A DNA stretch of 64,000 nucleotides from Streptomyces diastatochromogenes (GCA_026913215.1 JAPTYK010000001.1:62001-126000); one strand, 5' to 3'; positions 26,514 to 36,928 are shown, numbered from the stretch's first letter. The notes: generated from the letters alone by a model not told the origin. Made by a program: numbers and translations.

Positions 26514-27727
26514 TCAGGGGTGCGGGCGGCGCGGCGCAGGGCGTCGGCGCGGTCGGTGCGCTCCCAGGTGAAGTCGGGCAGTTCGCGGCCGAAGTGGCCG
26601 TAGGCGGCGGTGGCCGCGTAGATGGGGCGCTTGAGGTCGAGGTCGCGGATGATCGCGGCCGGGCGCAGGTCGAAGACCTCGGCGATGGCGTTCTCGATCT
26701 TCCCGGTCTCCACCGTGTGGGTGCCGAAGGTCTCCACGAACAGGCCGACGGGCTCGGCCTTGCCGATGGCGTAGGCGACCTGGACCTCGCAGCGGCGGGC
26801 CAGGCCGGCGGCGACGACGTTCTTGGCGACCCAGCGCATCGCGTAGGCGGCCGAGCGGTCGACCTTGGAGGGGTCCTTGCCGGAGAAGGCGCCGCCGCCG
26901 TGGCGGGCCATGCCGCCGTAGGTGTCGATGATGATCTTTCGGCCGGTGAGTCCGGCGTCGCCCATCGGGCCGCCGATCTCGAAACGGCCGGTGGGGTTGA
27001 CCAGCAGGCGGTAGCCGTCGGTGTCGAGCTTGATGCCGTCCTGGGCCAGGTGGGCCAGGACGTGTTCGACGACGTGGGTGCGGATGTCGGGGGTGAGCAG
27101 CGCGTCGAGGTCGATGTCGCCGGCGTGCTGGGAGGAGACGACGACGGTGTCGAGGCGGACCGGGGTGTCGCCGTCGTACTCGATGGTGACCTGCGTCTTG
27201 CCGTCGGGGCGCAGGTAGGGGACGGTGCCGTTCTTGCGGACCTCGGTGAGCCGGCGGGAGAGCTGGTGGGCGAGGTGGATGGGCAGCGGCATCAGGCTGG
27301 GGGTCTCGTCGGTCGCGTAGCCGAACATCAGGCCCTGGTCGCCGGCGCCCTGGTGGGCGAGTTCGTCGTCGCCGGCGCCCTCGACGCGCTTTTCGTAGGC
27401 GGTGTCGACGCCCTGGGCGATGTCCGGGGACTGGGCGCCGATGGACACCGACACGCCGCAGGAGGCGCCGTCGAAGCCCTTCTTCGAGGAGTCGTAGCCG
27501 ATGGCGAGGATCGTGTCGCGGACCAGGCCGGCGATGTCGGCGTAGGCGGTGGTGGCGACCTCGCCGGCGATGTGGACCTGGCCGGTGGTGATCAGCGTCT
27601 CGACCGCGACGCGCGAGGCGGGGTCCTCGCGCAGCAGGGCGTCGAGGATGGTGTCGCTGATCTGGTCGGCGATCTTGTCGGGGTGGCCCTCGGTGACGGA
27701 CTCCGAGGTGAACAGGCGGCGGGACAT
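26514..27727 (-). CDS. metK: S-adenosylmethionine synthetase
   Basis: About 404 aa, full length. [20 protein letters not shown], the [12 protein letters not shown] loop and [20 protein letters not shown] are signature motifs. In the given sequence the native stop is missed by one base in a C run, so the frame reads on towards the monooxygenase; the expected end, [15 protein letters not shown], is at 26514. ATG 27725-27727 with GGGAGGG upstream. A dedicated metK in a cluster with three O-methyltransferases suggests pathway-linked SAM supply. Confidence 0.93.
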
Positions 27728-27820
27728 GACCCTCCCAGGTGAGGTGGACACGAGAAGCTGCGGTGCGCGCGGCCGGCCGTTGTCCGGTGTGCGGGGCCGG
27801 CCGTTGCTCGTTGTGCGTGG

Positions 27821-28884
27821 TCAGCCGTTCTTCGTTGCGCTCAAGATGCCCTGCAGCGGCAGGGCGTCCGGCGGCAGGTCCGCCGGGTTCTGCGACAGCT
27901 GCCGGGTGACGGTGAACCCGGCCTGCTCCAGCCAGTTCGCGAACGTCGACAGCTTCTGGGGGCCGCCCTGTCCGGTGGCGCAGCCCAGGAAGAAGGAGGG
28001 TAGTAGTCCACGCTCCAGGATTCCTTGATGTTCTCGGCGTAGATCGGGACCAGGATGTGCAGCCGGCCGCCGGGCTCCAGGGAGTCGTGGACGTTGCGGA
28101 GGATCTTCAGCACGTCGTCCTTGTCGAACATGTTCAGGAAGTGTTTGACCAGGATGGTGTCGAAGCCGGCGGGCACGCCGTCGAAGACGTCGCCGCCGAT
28201 GAACGCGGTGGACTCCTCCAGGCCGTGGGCGCGGAAGTTGGCCAGGCAGTCCTCGCGCTTGTCCGGCAGGTCGAAGGTGGTCACGTGCAGGCCGGGCGAG
28301 CCCTTGAACTTGTGGGTGTGGATGGCGCCCAGGCCGGTGTGTCCGGCCAGGTCCAGGACCCGGGAGCCGGCGGGGACGTCGATGTGGTCGAAGAACCAGG
28401 GGTCGATGCGGTCGGTGACGGAGTCCATCAGCTTCGACCACGGCTCGCGCAGGTCGGCGTGGACGGCCATCGCCCCGTACAGGTCGCCGTCGAATCCGTA
28501 GAGTTCCCTCAGTCCCACCAGGGTGCCGGTGCGCACGCTTTCGGTGAGGTAGTACAGCTGGCGCAGGGTGGTGGCCTTGATCTTGCCCATGAAGTCCAGG
28601 ACCCGCTGCAGGTCGGCCTGTCCGACGTCGGCGAGCGCGTCCAGGCGGTAGGTGCCGGCCGTCTCGTCGTAGGCGAGGAAGCCTTCCTTGACGGGCAGGT
28701 TGAGCAGCTGGGCGACCGCGTCGGGCTTGGCTCCGGCGGCGGCGCCGAGTTCGGCCGCGGTCATGCCGGGGCGCTCGCGCAGCGCGTCGATGAGGCCGAG
28801 TTCGAAGCAGGACAGCAGGTTCATGAACCGTGCGGGTCCCACCATGTACTCGCGGAATCGGGCGAGTGTGGCGTGTGCAGTCAT
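27821..28884 (-). CDS. SAM-dependent O-methyltransferase (dimerisation-domain type)
   Basis: About 355 aa. N-terminal helical dimerisation domain (MNLLSCFELGLIDALRERPG), then a Rossmann methyltransferase with VLDLAGHTGLGAIH (degenerate glycine loop; DLGGGTG is usual), DVFDGVPAGFDTILVKHFL and LEPGGRLHILVP. One frame change near 28005 (after YYPPSS). Start ATG 28882-28884 with AAGGGAACGCTCC. Family members methylate hydroxyls of aromatic polyketides. Preceded by the best SARP-type promoter of the window. Confidence 0.88.
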
Positions 28885-28941
28885 GGAGCGTTCCCTTCGA
28901 GTCGCGCAGGGGCCGGTGCCCTGTCGCGGCTGCCTTGTCTC

Positions 28942-28994
28942 AGCGTGTGGCATGCGGCTTGACCGGAGCTTGGGGCCAGTTGGCGCCGGCTTGA
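28942..28994 (-). promoter_or_regulatory. Canonical SARP-type promoter of the O-methyltransferase
   Basis: Minus strand heptads TCAAGCC (28994-28988), CCAACTG (28983-28977), CCAAGCT (28973-28967) and TCAAGCC (28962-28956), spaced 11, 10 and 11 bp, then exactly 8 bp, then CACGCT (28947-28942). Eight bp between the last repeat and the -10 is the published SARP rule. The 10-bp step runs through GGGG and may hide a missing base. Confidence 0.65.
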
Positions 28995-29100
28995 CGCCTG
29001 CTTCCGTGCGGTCGTGCGGTCGTGCGGCGGTACGGGTCGTGCGGGTCGTCGTGCGCTGTCGCCCGCCCGGCCGGTGCCGGGGTGTGCGGGCGCGGCGGGT

Positions 29101-31410
29101 TCATGTGCTGCGGGCGGCCGGGGCGGGGCGGGTGTCCGCCGGGCCGTCCGGCCGTCCAGGCGCGGCCGCCGCCGCCTCGATCCGCAGCCGCAGCCGTCCC
29201 CGGCGCATGCGCCCGGTCGCCGCGTACAGGGCCTCGGCGACGACCGCGTCGGTGAAGCGGAACCAGCCCAGGCGACGGCTGTCCTCCTCGACCAGGCCCG
29301 CCGCGATGGCGTGGTCGAGGACCGCCAGCGCCGTGTCGATCTCGACGGCGGCCACCTCGGCGACCACCTCGACGTCGAAGTGCCGGCCGGCGACGGCGGC
29401 CACGGCCAGGAGTTCGGCCGCGGGTTCGGGCAGCCGGGCCAGGCGCTGCAGGACCACCTCCCGCACCGGGGCTGCCACCGGCGGCACCGGGGGATGCCCG
29501 GCGCGCTGCTCCCCGGCCAGCAGCCGGATCATCTCGCGCAGGAAGAACGGGTTGCCCCCCGAACGGGCACACAGCCCTTCGGCCGTGCGGGCACTGACCT
29601 CGCCGCCGACGAGGGCACTGGCCAGGGCCCGGGTGTCCCGCGGCCCCAGCCCCGCAACTCGATACGGGCCGGCGGCGGCCCCGGCAGCACCTCCAGCATC
29701 CGGCCCAGGCCCATCGCCTCCCCGAACGGTAGGAGACGACCAGCAGCAGCCGGGTCCTGGGCACCCGCCGGACCACCTGGCCCAGCACCCGCAGAGAGGC
29801 CTCGTCGGCCCGGTGCACGTGGTCGAGCATCACCACCAGCGCCCCGGAGGCCGACAGGGCCCCCAGATGCCGGACGAGGACATCGGCCGGGCCCGCCTCG
29901 TCCCCGGCGGGGCGGCGGGCGTACCGGGGGCCGGGGCGGTGGGGGCCGGTGTGCCGGGTGTCTGCGGGGCGGTGGCCGCGGGCGTGCCCGGGGCCGGTGT
30001 GCCGGGGGCCGGTGTGGCGTGGGCCGGGGCGGCGGGTGCCTGCGGGCCGGTGTGGGGGCGGTGGCCGTCGGGCCGGTGAGGGTCCGGGGGCCGGGTGGTG
30101 CGGGAAGGCGGTGTCGGCCGCGCGCAGCACCTGCTGCCACAAGGACAGCGGCGGCGGGGCGATGTGCTCGGCGCAGGTGCCCCACAGCACCGGCACGCCC
30201 GAGCGTTCGGCGAACCGCCGCAGCAGGCTGGTCTTCCCGGCGCCCGGCTCCCCGACACCAGCACCACCTGCCCGCGGCCGGCCTCCGCCGCGGCCAGGGC
30301 CTCGGTCAGCCGGCGCACGGCCGCCTCCCGGCCGACGAACACGTCCTCGCCGTCCGCCCGGACCACCGGAACGGCCGGAGCAGCCGGAGCAGTTGGAGTG
30401 GCCGGAGCGGCCGGAGTGGCCGGGGCGGACGGAACGGGCAGTGCGGGCGGAACGGGCGGTGCGGCCGGGGCAGTTGGGGCGGGCGGGCGGAGGGTGCGGT
30501 CCTCGGACGGCGCGGGCCGCGCGGCGGGAACGGCAGGCACGGCGGGAACGGCAAGGGCGGCGGGAACGGCAAGGGCGGCGGGGACGGTGGGGGCGGGCTG
30601 CCAGTCCAGGTCCGGGTCCTGGTGGAGGATCTGCTGGCGCATGTGCTGCAGCCGCAGGGTGGGGTCGACGCCCAGTTCTTCCGACAGGCGTGTCTGCAGG
30701 GACCGGAGGGTCTCCAGTGCGTCGGCCTGGCGGCCCGCCCGGTACAGGGCCAGGCTCAGCAGTTCGCAGCCGTACTCGCGCAGCGGGTTGGCCTGGACGA
30801 AGGCCCGCAGTTCGGCCACGGCCACCTCGTGGGCTCCCCGGGCCAGCAGGGCCGCGCAGCGCATCTCCACGACCGCCAGCCGCGTCTCCTCCAGGCGTGC
30901 CACCTCCGGCACGACGCAGGAGACACCGCTGACTTCCGTGAAGGGCCGTCCGCGCCACAGGGCCAGGGCGGCGTCGAAGGCGTGCAGCGCGGCGCGCGGG
31001 TCCCGGCGGTCGCGGGCGCGGCGGCCGGTCTCGGCGTGCTGGGTGAAGCGGTGGACGTCGATGTCGGCGGGCGGGGCGTCCAGCAGGTAGCCGCCGGGGC
31101 AGGTGCGCAGCACGGTGGCGGGGTGCGCGGCGCGCGGTGGGGTTCGAGGACCTTGCGGAGTTTGGCCACGTAGGCCTGCAGGGAGGTCATCGCCGAGGGC
31201 GGCGGGTTTCCTTCCCACAGGGCTTCGAGGATGACGTCGGTGCTGACCGTCCGGCTGGCCTGGCTGACCAGCAGGGCCAGCAGGGTGCGCTGTTTGGGGC
31301 GCCCAGGTCGACGGGCCGGCCGGCCAGGGAGGCCTGGACGGGGCCGAGGGCGTGGAAGCGTGCGGTGGGCGGGCGTCCGGCGCGCCCCGGGGTGGGGGTG
31401 TGCCGGTCAT
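29101..31410 (-). CDS. SARP-family regulator with ATPase domain (AfsR-like)
   Basis: About 770 aa. N-terminal winged helix: RFHALGPVQASLAGRPVDLG, LVSQASRTVSTDVILEALW. Bacterial transcriptional activation domain: VHRFTQHAETGRRARD to DPTLRLQHMRQQIL. A ~75-residue Ala/Pro/Thr/Val linker follows, then a P-loop ATPase region (GEPGAGKTSLLRRF; VVMLDHVHRADEASL as Walker B; ARSGGNPFFLREMIRLL) with a second low-complexity insertion. At least six frame changes are needed (about 31395, 31299, 31136, 30255, 29735, 29655). ATG 31408-31410 has no ribosome site and overlaps the stop of a 17-codon ORF. Likely the pathway-specific activator. Confidence 0.85.
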
Positions 31411-31460
31411 CGTGCCGTGTCCGGGCGCGGTGCGGTGGTGACGAGCGTGGTGGTCGTCAT
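31407..31460 (-). CDS. 17-aa upstream ORF coupled to the SARP gene
   Basis: MTTTTLVTTAPRPDTAR, with GGAAGGGCTCAGC before the ATG. Its TGA overlaps the regulator ATG (ATGA), and the regulator has no ribosome site of its own, so translation is probably coupled. The alternative is a frame error that would make this the true N-terminus. Confidence 0.45.
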   Translation of the reverse strand: MTTTTLVTTAPRPDTAR

Positions 31461-31564
31461 GCTGAGCCCTTCCGGATAGCCGTGGACCGGGTCGTGCGCG
31501 GCGGCGCGGGGCCGAAAGGCGGGTGCCGCCGGTTTCCACCCCGGTTGTCAGGGATCGTTGGCCG

Positions 31565-31596
31565 ACGCTACGGACACCTGTTCAAAGGCGGCTTGA
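31565..31596 (-). promoter_or_regulatory. SARP-type promoter upstream of the SARP gene
   Basis: Minus strand TCAAGCC (31596-31590), TTGAACA (31585-31579), 8 bp, then TAGCGT (31570-31565), about 105 bp before the upstream ORF. Suggests autoregulation. The rest of the 330-bp gap to 31790 holds a possible rightward -10 TAATAA within 31710-31730 and no gene. Confidence 0.55.
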
Positions 31597-31790
31597 GTAT
31601 TCCTAGAAGCGTGCTGGGGTGACGCTGATTCATCTGGTCGGCGTCGCGGTCTTGATGCTAATAACTGAGGGGTGCTCAGTGATCCGGCGGATGCCGCGGG
31701 GAAACGGAAAGACGGTGCGGCCGGGCCGTGATGGGTGATGCCGCCGGAATTGAGCCGCCCGAGTTCTGAGAAATGACGAGGAGTCTGATC

Positions 31791-32724
31791 ATGAAGGCAG
31801 TGCGTTTCCATTCCTATGGTGATGCCGATGTCCTGGTCCACGAGGAGGCGGACGTTCCCCGGGCCGGTGCGGGCCAGGTCGTGCTGCGGGTGGCGGGCGC
31901 GGCGGTCAACCCGGTCGACGCGTCGCTGCGCGCGGGCTATGTCAGGAGGTGTTCGACCTGGCGCTGCCGCACGTGCCGTGCTACGACGTCGCCGGTGTGA
32001 TCACCGAGGTCGGCGAGGGCGTGGAGGGCTGGAGCGAGGGGACGCGGTGGTGGCGTGGCTGCCGATCGCGGGTCCCGGCGCGGCCGCGGAGTACGCCGTG
32101 GCGCCGGCCGAGGTGCTGGCGGGCGCTCCGGCGCGGGTGGAGCTGGCCGATGCGGCGGCGCTGCCGTCGGTGGCGCTGACCGCCTGGCAGGCGCTGTTCG
32201 AGCACGCCGGGCTGAGCGCGGGGCAGAGCGTCCTGATCAACGGCGCCGGCGGTGCGGTGGGCGGGTACGCGGTGCAGTTCGCGGCGCAGGCCGGGGCGTC
32301 GGTGACGGCGACCGCCGGTCCGGGCAGCGCCGAGCGGGTCGCGTCCTACGGGGCGGGGCGGGTCATCGACTACACCGCCACCCCGGTGGTGGAGGCGGTG
32401 GCCGGTGAGCGGTTCGACGTGGTGCTGAACCTGGTGTTCCTGCCGCAGCAGGAGGAGCTGGACAAGCTGGTGGATCTGGTGGTGGACGGCGGCGTGTTCG
32501 CCAACACCGTGCCGCCGGGTGTGGCGCAGACCGGGCGCGGGGTGCGCAACGCGCAGGTGTTCGGGCGCAGTGACGCGGCCCGGCTGGCCGAGCTGGTGGC
32601 GAAGGTGGACGCCAGCGAGGTGCGGGTGCACGTGGCGCAGCGCCGTCCGCTGGCGGAGCTGCGGGGGGTCCATGAGGACCTCGCCGTGTTCAAGCTCGCC
32701 GGCAAGACGGTTGTCGTTCCCTGA
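31791..32724 (+). CDS. Zinc-independent quinone oxidoreductase (MDR family)
   Basis: About 312 aa medium-chain reductase: MKAVRFHSYGDADVLVHEEA, NPVDASLRAG, YDVAGVITEVGEGV and the NADPH-binding VLINGAGGAVGGYAVQFA. Zinc ligands are absent. Frame changes near 31945 and 32040. ATG 31791 after GACGAGGAGTCTGATC. Could reduce a naphthoquinone or an enone of the pathway. The O-methyltransferase follows 54 bp downstream, probably in one transcript. Confidence 0.85.
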
Positions 32725-32778
32725 AGGTGAAGGGCCCGGCCAGGGCCGTGGCCGTATGAGACGAGGAGGGTTGTGTCC

Positions 32779-33459
32779 ATGTCTTCGACGTTGGAATCGG
32801 ATGTTGTCGCCGCGACGCTGAACCGGCTGCTGGCAGCGGAGGACGAGCAGGATCTGGCGGCCGAGTGGGCGGCGGCCGGGGTGGACCTGGGCGGTGAGTT
32901 CCCGGCCGGGATGAGCGCCGCGGAGCTGGCCGAGCGCACCAAGGACATCATCATGTCGGTGTCCCGGGAGGGCGGCCGGCTGCTGTATCTGCTGACCCGG
33001 GCGGTGCAGGCGCGCACGGTGGTGGAGTTCGGCACGTCGTTCGGGATCTCGACGCTGTACCTGGCGTCCGCGGTGCGTGACAACGGCGGCGGCCGGGTGG
33101 TCACCACCGAGCTGCAGCAGGACAAGGCCCGCAAGGCGAAGGAGAACTTCGCCGCCGCGGGCCTGGACGACCTGGTCGACCTGCGGGTCGGTGACGCCCG
33201 CGAGACGCTCAAGGACCTGTCCGGCCCGGTGGACCTGGTGCTGCTGGACGGGTGGCTGGACCTGCGGCTGCCGATCCTCCGGGTGGTCGAGCCGCGGCTG
33301 CGGCCCGGCGCGCTGGTGGTGATCGACGATGTCGACCTGGACATCGGCCGCGGGGTCTACGAGGAGTTCCGCGCCTACATCGACGACCCGGCGAACGGGT
33401 ATCTGTCGGTGACGCTTCCGGTGCACCAGGGTGTTCAGCTGGCGCTCAAGCTGCGCTGA
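32779..33459 (+). CDS. O-methyltransferase, caffeoyl-CoA type
   Basis: 226 aa, intact, family 3 (cation-dependent type). SAM site VVEFGTSFGISTLYLASAV, acidic VVTTELQQDKARKAKENF, LVLLDGWLDL and VVIDDVDLD provide the expected SAM and metal ligands. Start ATG 32779, 9 bases after AGGAGG; a GTG six bases upstream is too close to that site. Typical substrates are ortho-dihydroxy aromatics, which fits a polyhydroxynaphthalene or phenylpropanoid. Confidence 0.88.
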   Translation: MSSTLESDVVAATLNRLLAAEDEQDLAAEWAAAGVDLGGEFPAGMSAAELAERTKDIIMSVSREGGRLLYLLTRAVQARTVVEFGTSFGISTLYLASAVRDNGGGRVVTTELQQDKARKAKENFAAAGLDDLVDLRVGDARETLKDLSGPVDLVLLDGWLDLRLPILRVVEPRLRPGALVVIDDVDLDIGRGVYEEFRAYIDDPANGYLSVTLPVHQGVQLALKLR

Positions 33460-33483
33460 CCCGGCGGAAAAGAAAGCAGGGGG

Positions 33484-33528
33484 CGGCCGCGCCACCGGGC
33501 GGATCGTCCCGGTGCGACCGCGGCGGCC
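33484..33528 (+). terminator. Hairpin after the caffeoyl-CoA-type methyltransferase
   Basis: GGCCGCGCCACCGGG pairs, with a small bulge, with CCCGGTGCGACCGCGGC, and a T-rich stretch (CTTCTTCGTTTCTTC) follows. Separates the rightward gene from the convergent acyltransferase. Confidence 0.5.
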
Positions 33529-33544
33529 CTCCTTCTTCGTTTCT

Positions 33545-35284
33545 TCAAATGTTTTCCGGCCGGGTGGCTCTTTCCGGCCGGTGCCTCTTTCCCGCGGGCT
33601 GCCGCTTTCCGGCCGGGTGTCTTTTTTTCGGCCGGTGCGTTTTCCTTCCGGTGACCGTTTCCTGCCGCGGGTGGTGTCTGCTTCGGGGCGGGGGTTGGTC
33701 AGTTTCCGGCGCGGCGGTGACCCGGCGGACGCTGTCGTCGGCGATGCGCCGGGCGCGTCCGGCCGAGACGGCTCCCTCGATGTGGGTGAAGTTCCACGAC
33801 AGGCGGCCCTGGCTGGTGGTCACCGAGGAGCCCAGGTAGCCGACCACCGAGATCCCGCCGACGAACTGGGCGCCGGACAGCTGCCAGGTGCCTGCCGCGG
33901 CGGGCAGTTCGGTGGGGAAGGCGAAGCGGCCGATGTTGGAGACGAAGAAGTTGAAGGGCCGTTCTCCTCGAAGTGCCGGATGAAGGGCTCGCTGTCGGCG
34001 GTGCCGGCCGGTCCCTGGGCGGCGAGCAGGTCGAACACCTCGTACTGCTCGCCGTGCTTCTTGCGGGCGGCGAGGTCGTCGTTGATGGACCGGGCCATCG
34101 CCCACACGTCGTCGGGCTGGTAGCGGACCTGTGAGTGCAGGGCCGAGACGTAGCAGCCGGCCTCGTCCTGATGGACCTCGCGGCTGAGTTCGTCGCGCAG
34201 GGACAGCGGGGAGCCGACCGCGAACCAGGACCGGGGCGCGGCCTGGGCGTCGTGGGCGACCGCGCAGGCCAGGGCGGCGGCGAGCACGCCGTGCAGGGTG
34301 GTTCCCTCCCGCCGGCAGGCGGCCGTGAGGCGGTCCAGGACGTCTCCGCCGAGCGAACGGTGCAGCATGCGGGTGCGGCGCCGGCCGAAGGGCACGAACC
34401 GTTCCGGCCGCAGCCGGCCCACCTCCCCACCTCCCCTCCTCTCCTGGTTCCTGCCCCGCCTCCTGCCGGGCGGGGGCGGGGCGGGTGGCCGGGCCGGGGC
34501 GGGGCGGGAAGAGGGCTTCGAACGGCTCGGGGAAACCGCCCAGCCCCCACCGGCAGCAGGGGCGGGGGCGGTGGGGGCGGCGGGGGCTGGGCGGTGAGGT
34601 GGACCCACTGGCGCAGCAGGGACAGGGCGGTGGTGCCGTCGGCGATGGAGTGCGGCACGGTCAGCAGCAGGTCGTGGGTGCGGCGGTCGGGGGTGCTGAT
34701 CAGGACGGCGCGGGCCAGCGGCCCGTTCTTCCAGTCGACCGCCTCGGCCAGTTCGCGGGCGTCGATCTCGTCGGCCCAGTACGACTCCTGGGGGGCGTCC
34801 AGGACGATCTCGCGCAGCGGGACGGGCCGGGTGGTGGGAACGAACCGCGGGCCGCCGGGCTGCGACGGGCCGGCGGCTATGGCCGTGCGCAGCTGCGGGT
34901 GGCGCTGCTGCAGGGCGGCCAGCGCGGTGCGCAGGTCCCGGGCGGACAGCTCGCCCCGGATACGGACGCGGGCGCAGACGTTGAGCGTGGAGAGCTGGTC
35001 GATGATCCAGTACCAGCGTTCGCCCGGACTGAGTTCGCGTGCGGCCTCCTGCTGCGGGCGGACGCCGCGGTCGCCCGGCGCGCCCGGGGCGCTCGATGTG
35101 CCCGGTGTGCCCGGCGCGCTCGATGTGCCCGGTGTGCCCGGCGCGCTCGATGTGCTCGGCGTGCCCGGCGCGCTCGGTGTGCCGGCGTGCCCGGCGCGTT
35201 CGATGTGCCCGGCGTGCCCGGCGCGTTCGCTGTGCCCGGTGTGCCCGGCGTGCTCGGTGTGCTCGGTGTGCTCGGTGTGCTCAT
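33545..35284 (-). CDS. Condensation/PapA-type acyltransferase
   Basis: About 575 aa. Residues ~1-75 are a Thr/Pro/Ser/Ala/Gly-rich repeat. Then LSPGERWYWIIDQLSTLNV opens a condensation-fold domain with the catalytic motif TVPHSIADGTTALS (HxxxDG), and the second half has GPFNFFVSNIGRFAFP (SNxG, PapA/WSD-like) and SQGRLSWNFTHIEGAV. A poly-Pro stretch links the halves. The last ~45 residues are a Lys/Arg/Pro repeat encoded by a 17-18-bp TTTCCGGCCGG-type repeat. Frame changes near 35190, 34540 and 33963. ATG 35282-35284 with GGGGAG upstream. Probably forms the ester or amide joining two parts of the product. Confidence 0.8.
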
Positions 35285-35540
35285 GGCGGCACTCCCCATC
35301 ACGTACGTGTTGTTCGTTTTCCTCGCGCGCGCGGCCGGGGCTGTCGCCCGCGCGTTGCCGGTGCCGCGCCGGAGTCGGGGCCGGAAGCTAGCAGCGCCTC
35401 GTGGAGTCCCGGTCGAACGGCCGTACGCGCCCGCGGCCACCCTGCGGGGCGGGCGGGGCGGGCAGAAGGGGGAAGAGGGGGTGTGACCTGCGGACTGTGG
35501 TGGGCGGTTAGTCGTTTTCAAGCGGGTCCTGGTGGCATTT

Positions 35541-35602
35541 TCGATCCGAGCTCGAGCCGGCCGTGATCCGGACTCGAGCCGGCCGCGATCCGGTCTCAAG
35601 CA
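35541..35602 (+). promoter_or_regulatory. Six consecutive SARP-like heptads before the P450
   Basis: TCGATCC, TCGAGCC, GTGATCC, TCGAGCC, GCGATCC, TCAAGCA start at 35541, 35552, 35563, 35574, 35585 and 35596, each separated by exactly 4 bp. The last ends 19 bp before the P450 start. The array lies between divergent genes and could serve the P450 or the acyltransferase. Confidence 0.6.
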
Positions 35603-35621
35603 AGCCAGGAGGAACGTCGCC

Positions 35622-36881
35622 ATGACCGACACGACGCTCAGCACGGCCTCGGTGCCGCTGTTCCCCATCGACCCGTCGGGCGCCGACCGTCACGGCGAGG
35701 CGGCGCTGATGCGCGGCCTGGGCCCGGTGGTGCGGGCCGTGCTTCCCGGCGGGGTGCGCATGTGGGTGGTCACCGACTACGCGCTGCTGGCCGAGCTGTC
35801 GGCCGATCCGCGGGTGGGGCGGGACTGGCGCAACTGGGAGGCGCTGCGGCGCGGGGAGATCCCCGACGACTGGCCGCTGCTGGGCATGATCCGGCTGAAC
35901 AACATGATGGCCCGGGACGGGGCGGAACACCGGCGGCTGCGCCGTCCGCTGACCCGGACCTTCACCCGTACCCGGGTGGAGCGCATGGGTCCCCGGATCG
36001 ACCAGATCGTGGCCGGCATGCTGGACGACCTGCCGCGCCAGGCCGGGCCCGACGGCACGGTCGACCTGCGCAAGCACTACGCCTACCCGTTCCCCATGCA
36101 GGTGATCTGCGAGCTGATCGGCATACCCGAGGCCTGGTGGTCGCGGTTCCGCGAGCTGATCGACAGCGTCATCCGGGCCGACACCACCGCCGAGCAGTTC
36201 CTGGCCTCCCAGGCCGAACGGCACGAGCTGTTCACCCGGCTGTTCGCGATGCGGCGCGCCGAGCCGGCCGACGACCTGACCAGCGCGCTGCTGGCCGCCG
36301 GGACCGAGGAGGGCGAGGAGGCGTTCACCGACGAGGAACTCGAGGACACCCTGTGGACGCTGATCGGCGCCGGTCACGAGACCTCGATCAGCCTGATCGT
36401 CAACGCCACCCGGGCACTGCTGACCCATCCCGAGCAGCTGGCGATGGTCCGTGAGGGCGGCATGGGCCTGTGGAGCGAGGTCGTGGAGGAGACCTTGCGG
36501 TGGGACTCCCCGGTGGGCAACTTCCCCGCCCGCTTCCCCACCGAGGACATCACCCTCGCCGGCGTCACCATCCCCAAGGGCGACGCCATCCTGGCCCCGT
36601 GGAGCGGCGTCAACCGCGACCCGGGCCAGTACGGCCAGAGCGCCGACCGATTCGACATCACCCGGCCCGTCAAACGCCACCTCGCCTTCGGCACCGGCCC
36701 CCACGTGTGCATCGGCCCCGCCCTGGCCCGCTTCGAGGCCATGGCCGCCCTGCCCCCGCTGTTCGCCCGCTACCCCCAGCTCCGCCTCGCCGTCGACCCC
36801 GCCGACCTCCAGCCCGTCCCCTCCATCTTCTCCAACTCCGTCACCGGCCTTCCCGTCCACCTCGGCCCCGAAAAACGCTGA
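35622..36881 (+). CDS. Cytochrome P450
   Basis: 419 aa, intact. I-helix LIGAGHETSISL, ExxR in EVVEETLRWDSP, and heme loop FGTGPHVCIGPALAR with the Cys ligand. Soluble bacterial type, so it needs ferredoxin partners encoded elsewhere. ATG 35622 with AGGAGG 8 bases upstream. Could hydroxylate or oxidatively couple the naphthalene or phenyl part. I see no specific resemblance to the flaviolin-coupling CYP158 group often found beside RppA enzymes. Confidence 0.92.
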   Translation: MTDTTLSTASVPLFPIDPSGADRHGEAALMRGLGPVVRAVLPGGVRMWVVTDYALLAELSADPRVGRDWRNWEALRRGEIPDDWPLLGMIRLNNMMARDGAEHRRLRRPLTRTFTRTRVERMGPRIDQIVAGMLDDLPRQAGPDGTVDLRKHYAYPFPMQVICELIGIPEAWWSRFRELIDSVIRADTTAEQFLASQAERHELFTRLFAMRRAEPADDLTSALLAAGTEEGEEAFTDEELEDTLWTLIGAGHETSISLIVNATRALLTHPEQLAMVREGGMGLWSEVVEETLRWDSPVGNFPARFPTEDITLAGVTIPKGDAILAPWSGVNRDPGQYGQSADRFDITRPVKRHLAFGTGPHVCIGPALARFEAMAALPPLFARYPQLRLAVDPADLQPVPSIFSNSVTGLPVHLGPEKR

Positions 36882-36928
36882 CCCCCCACCCCCGGCCCGG
36901 CCCGCACCCCGGGCCGGGCCCGAACCGA

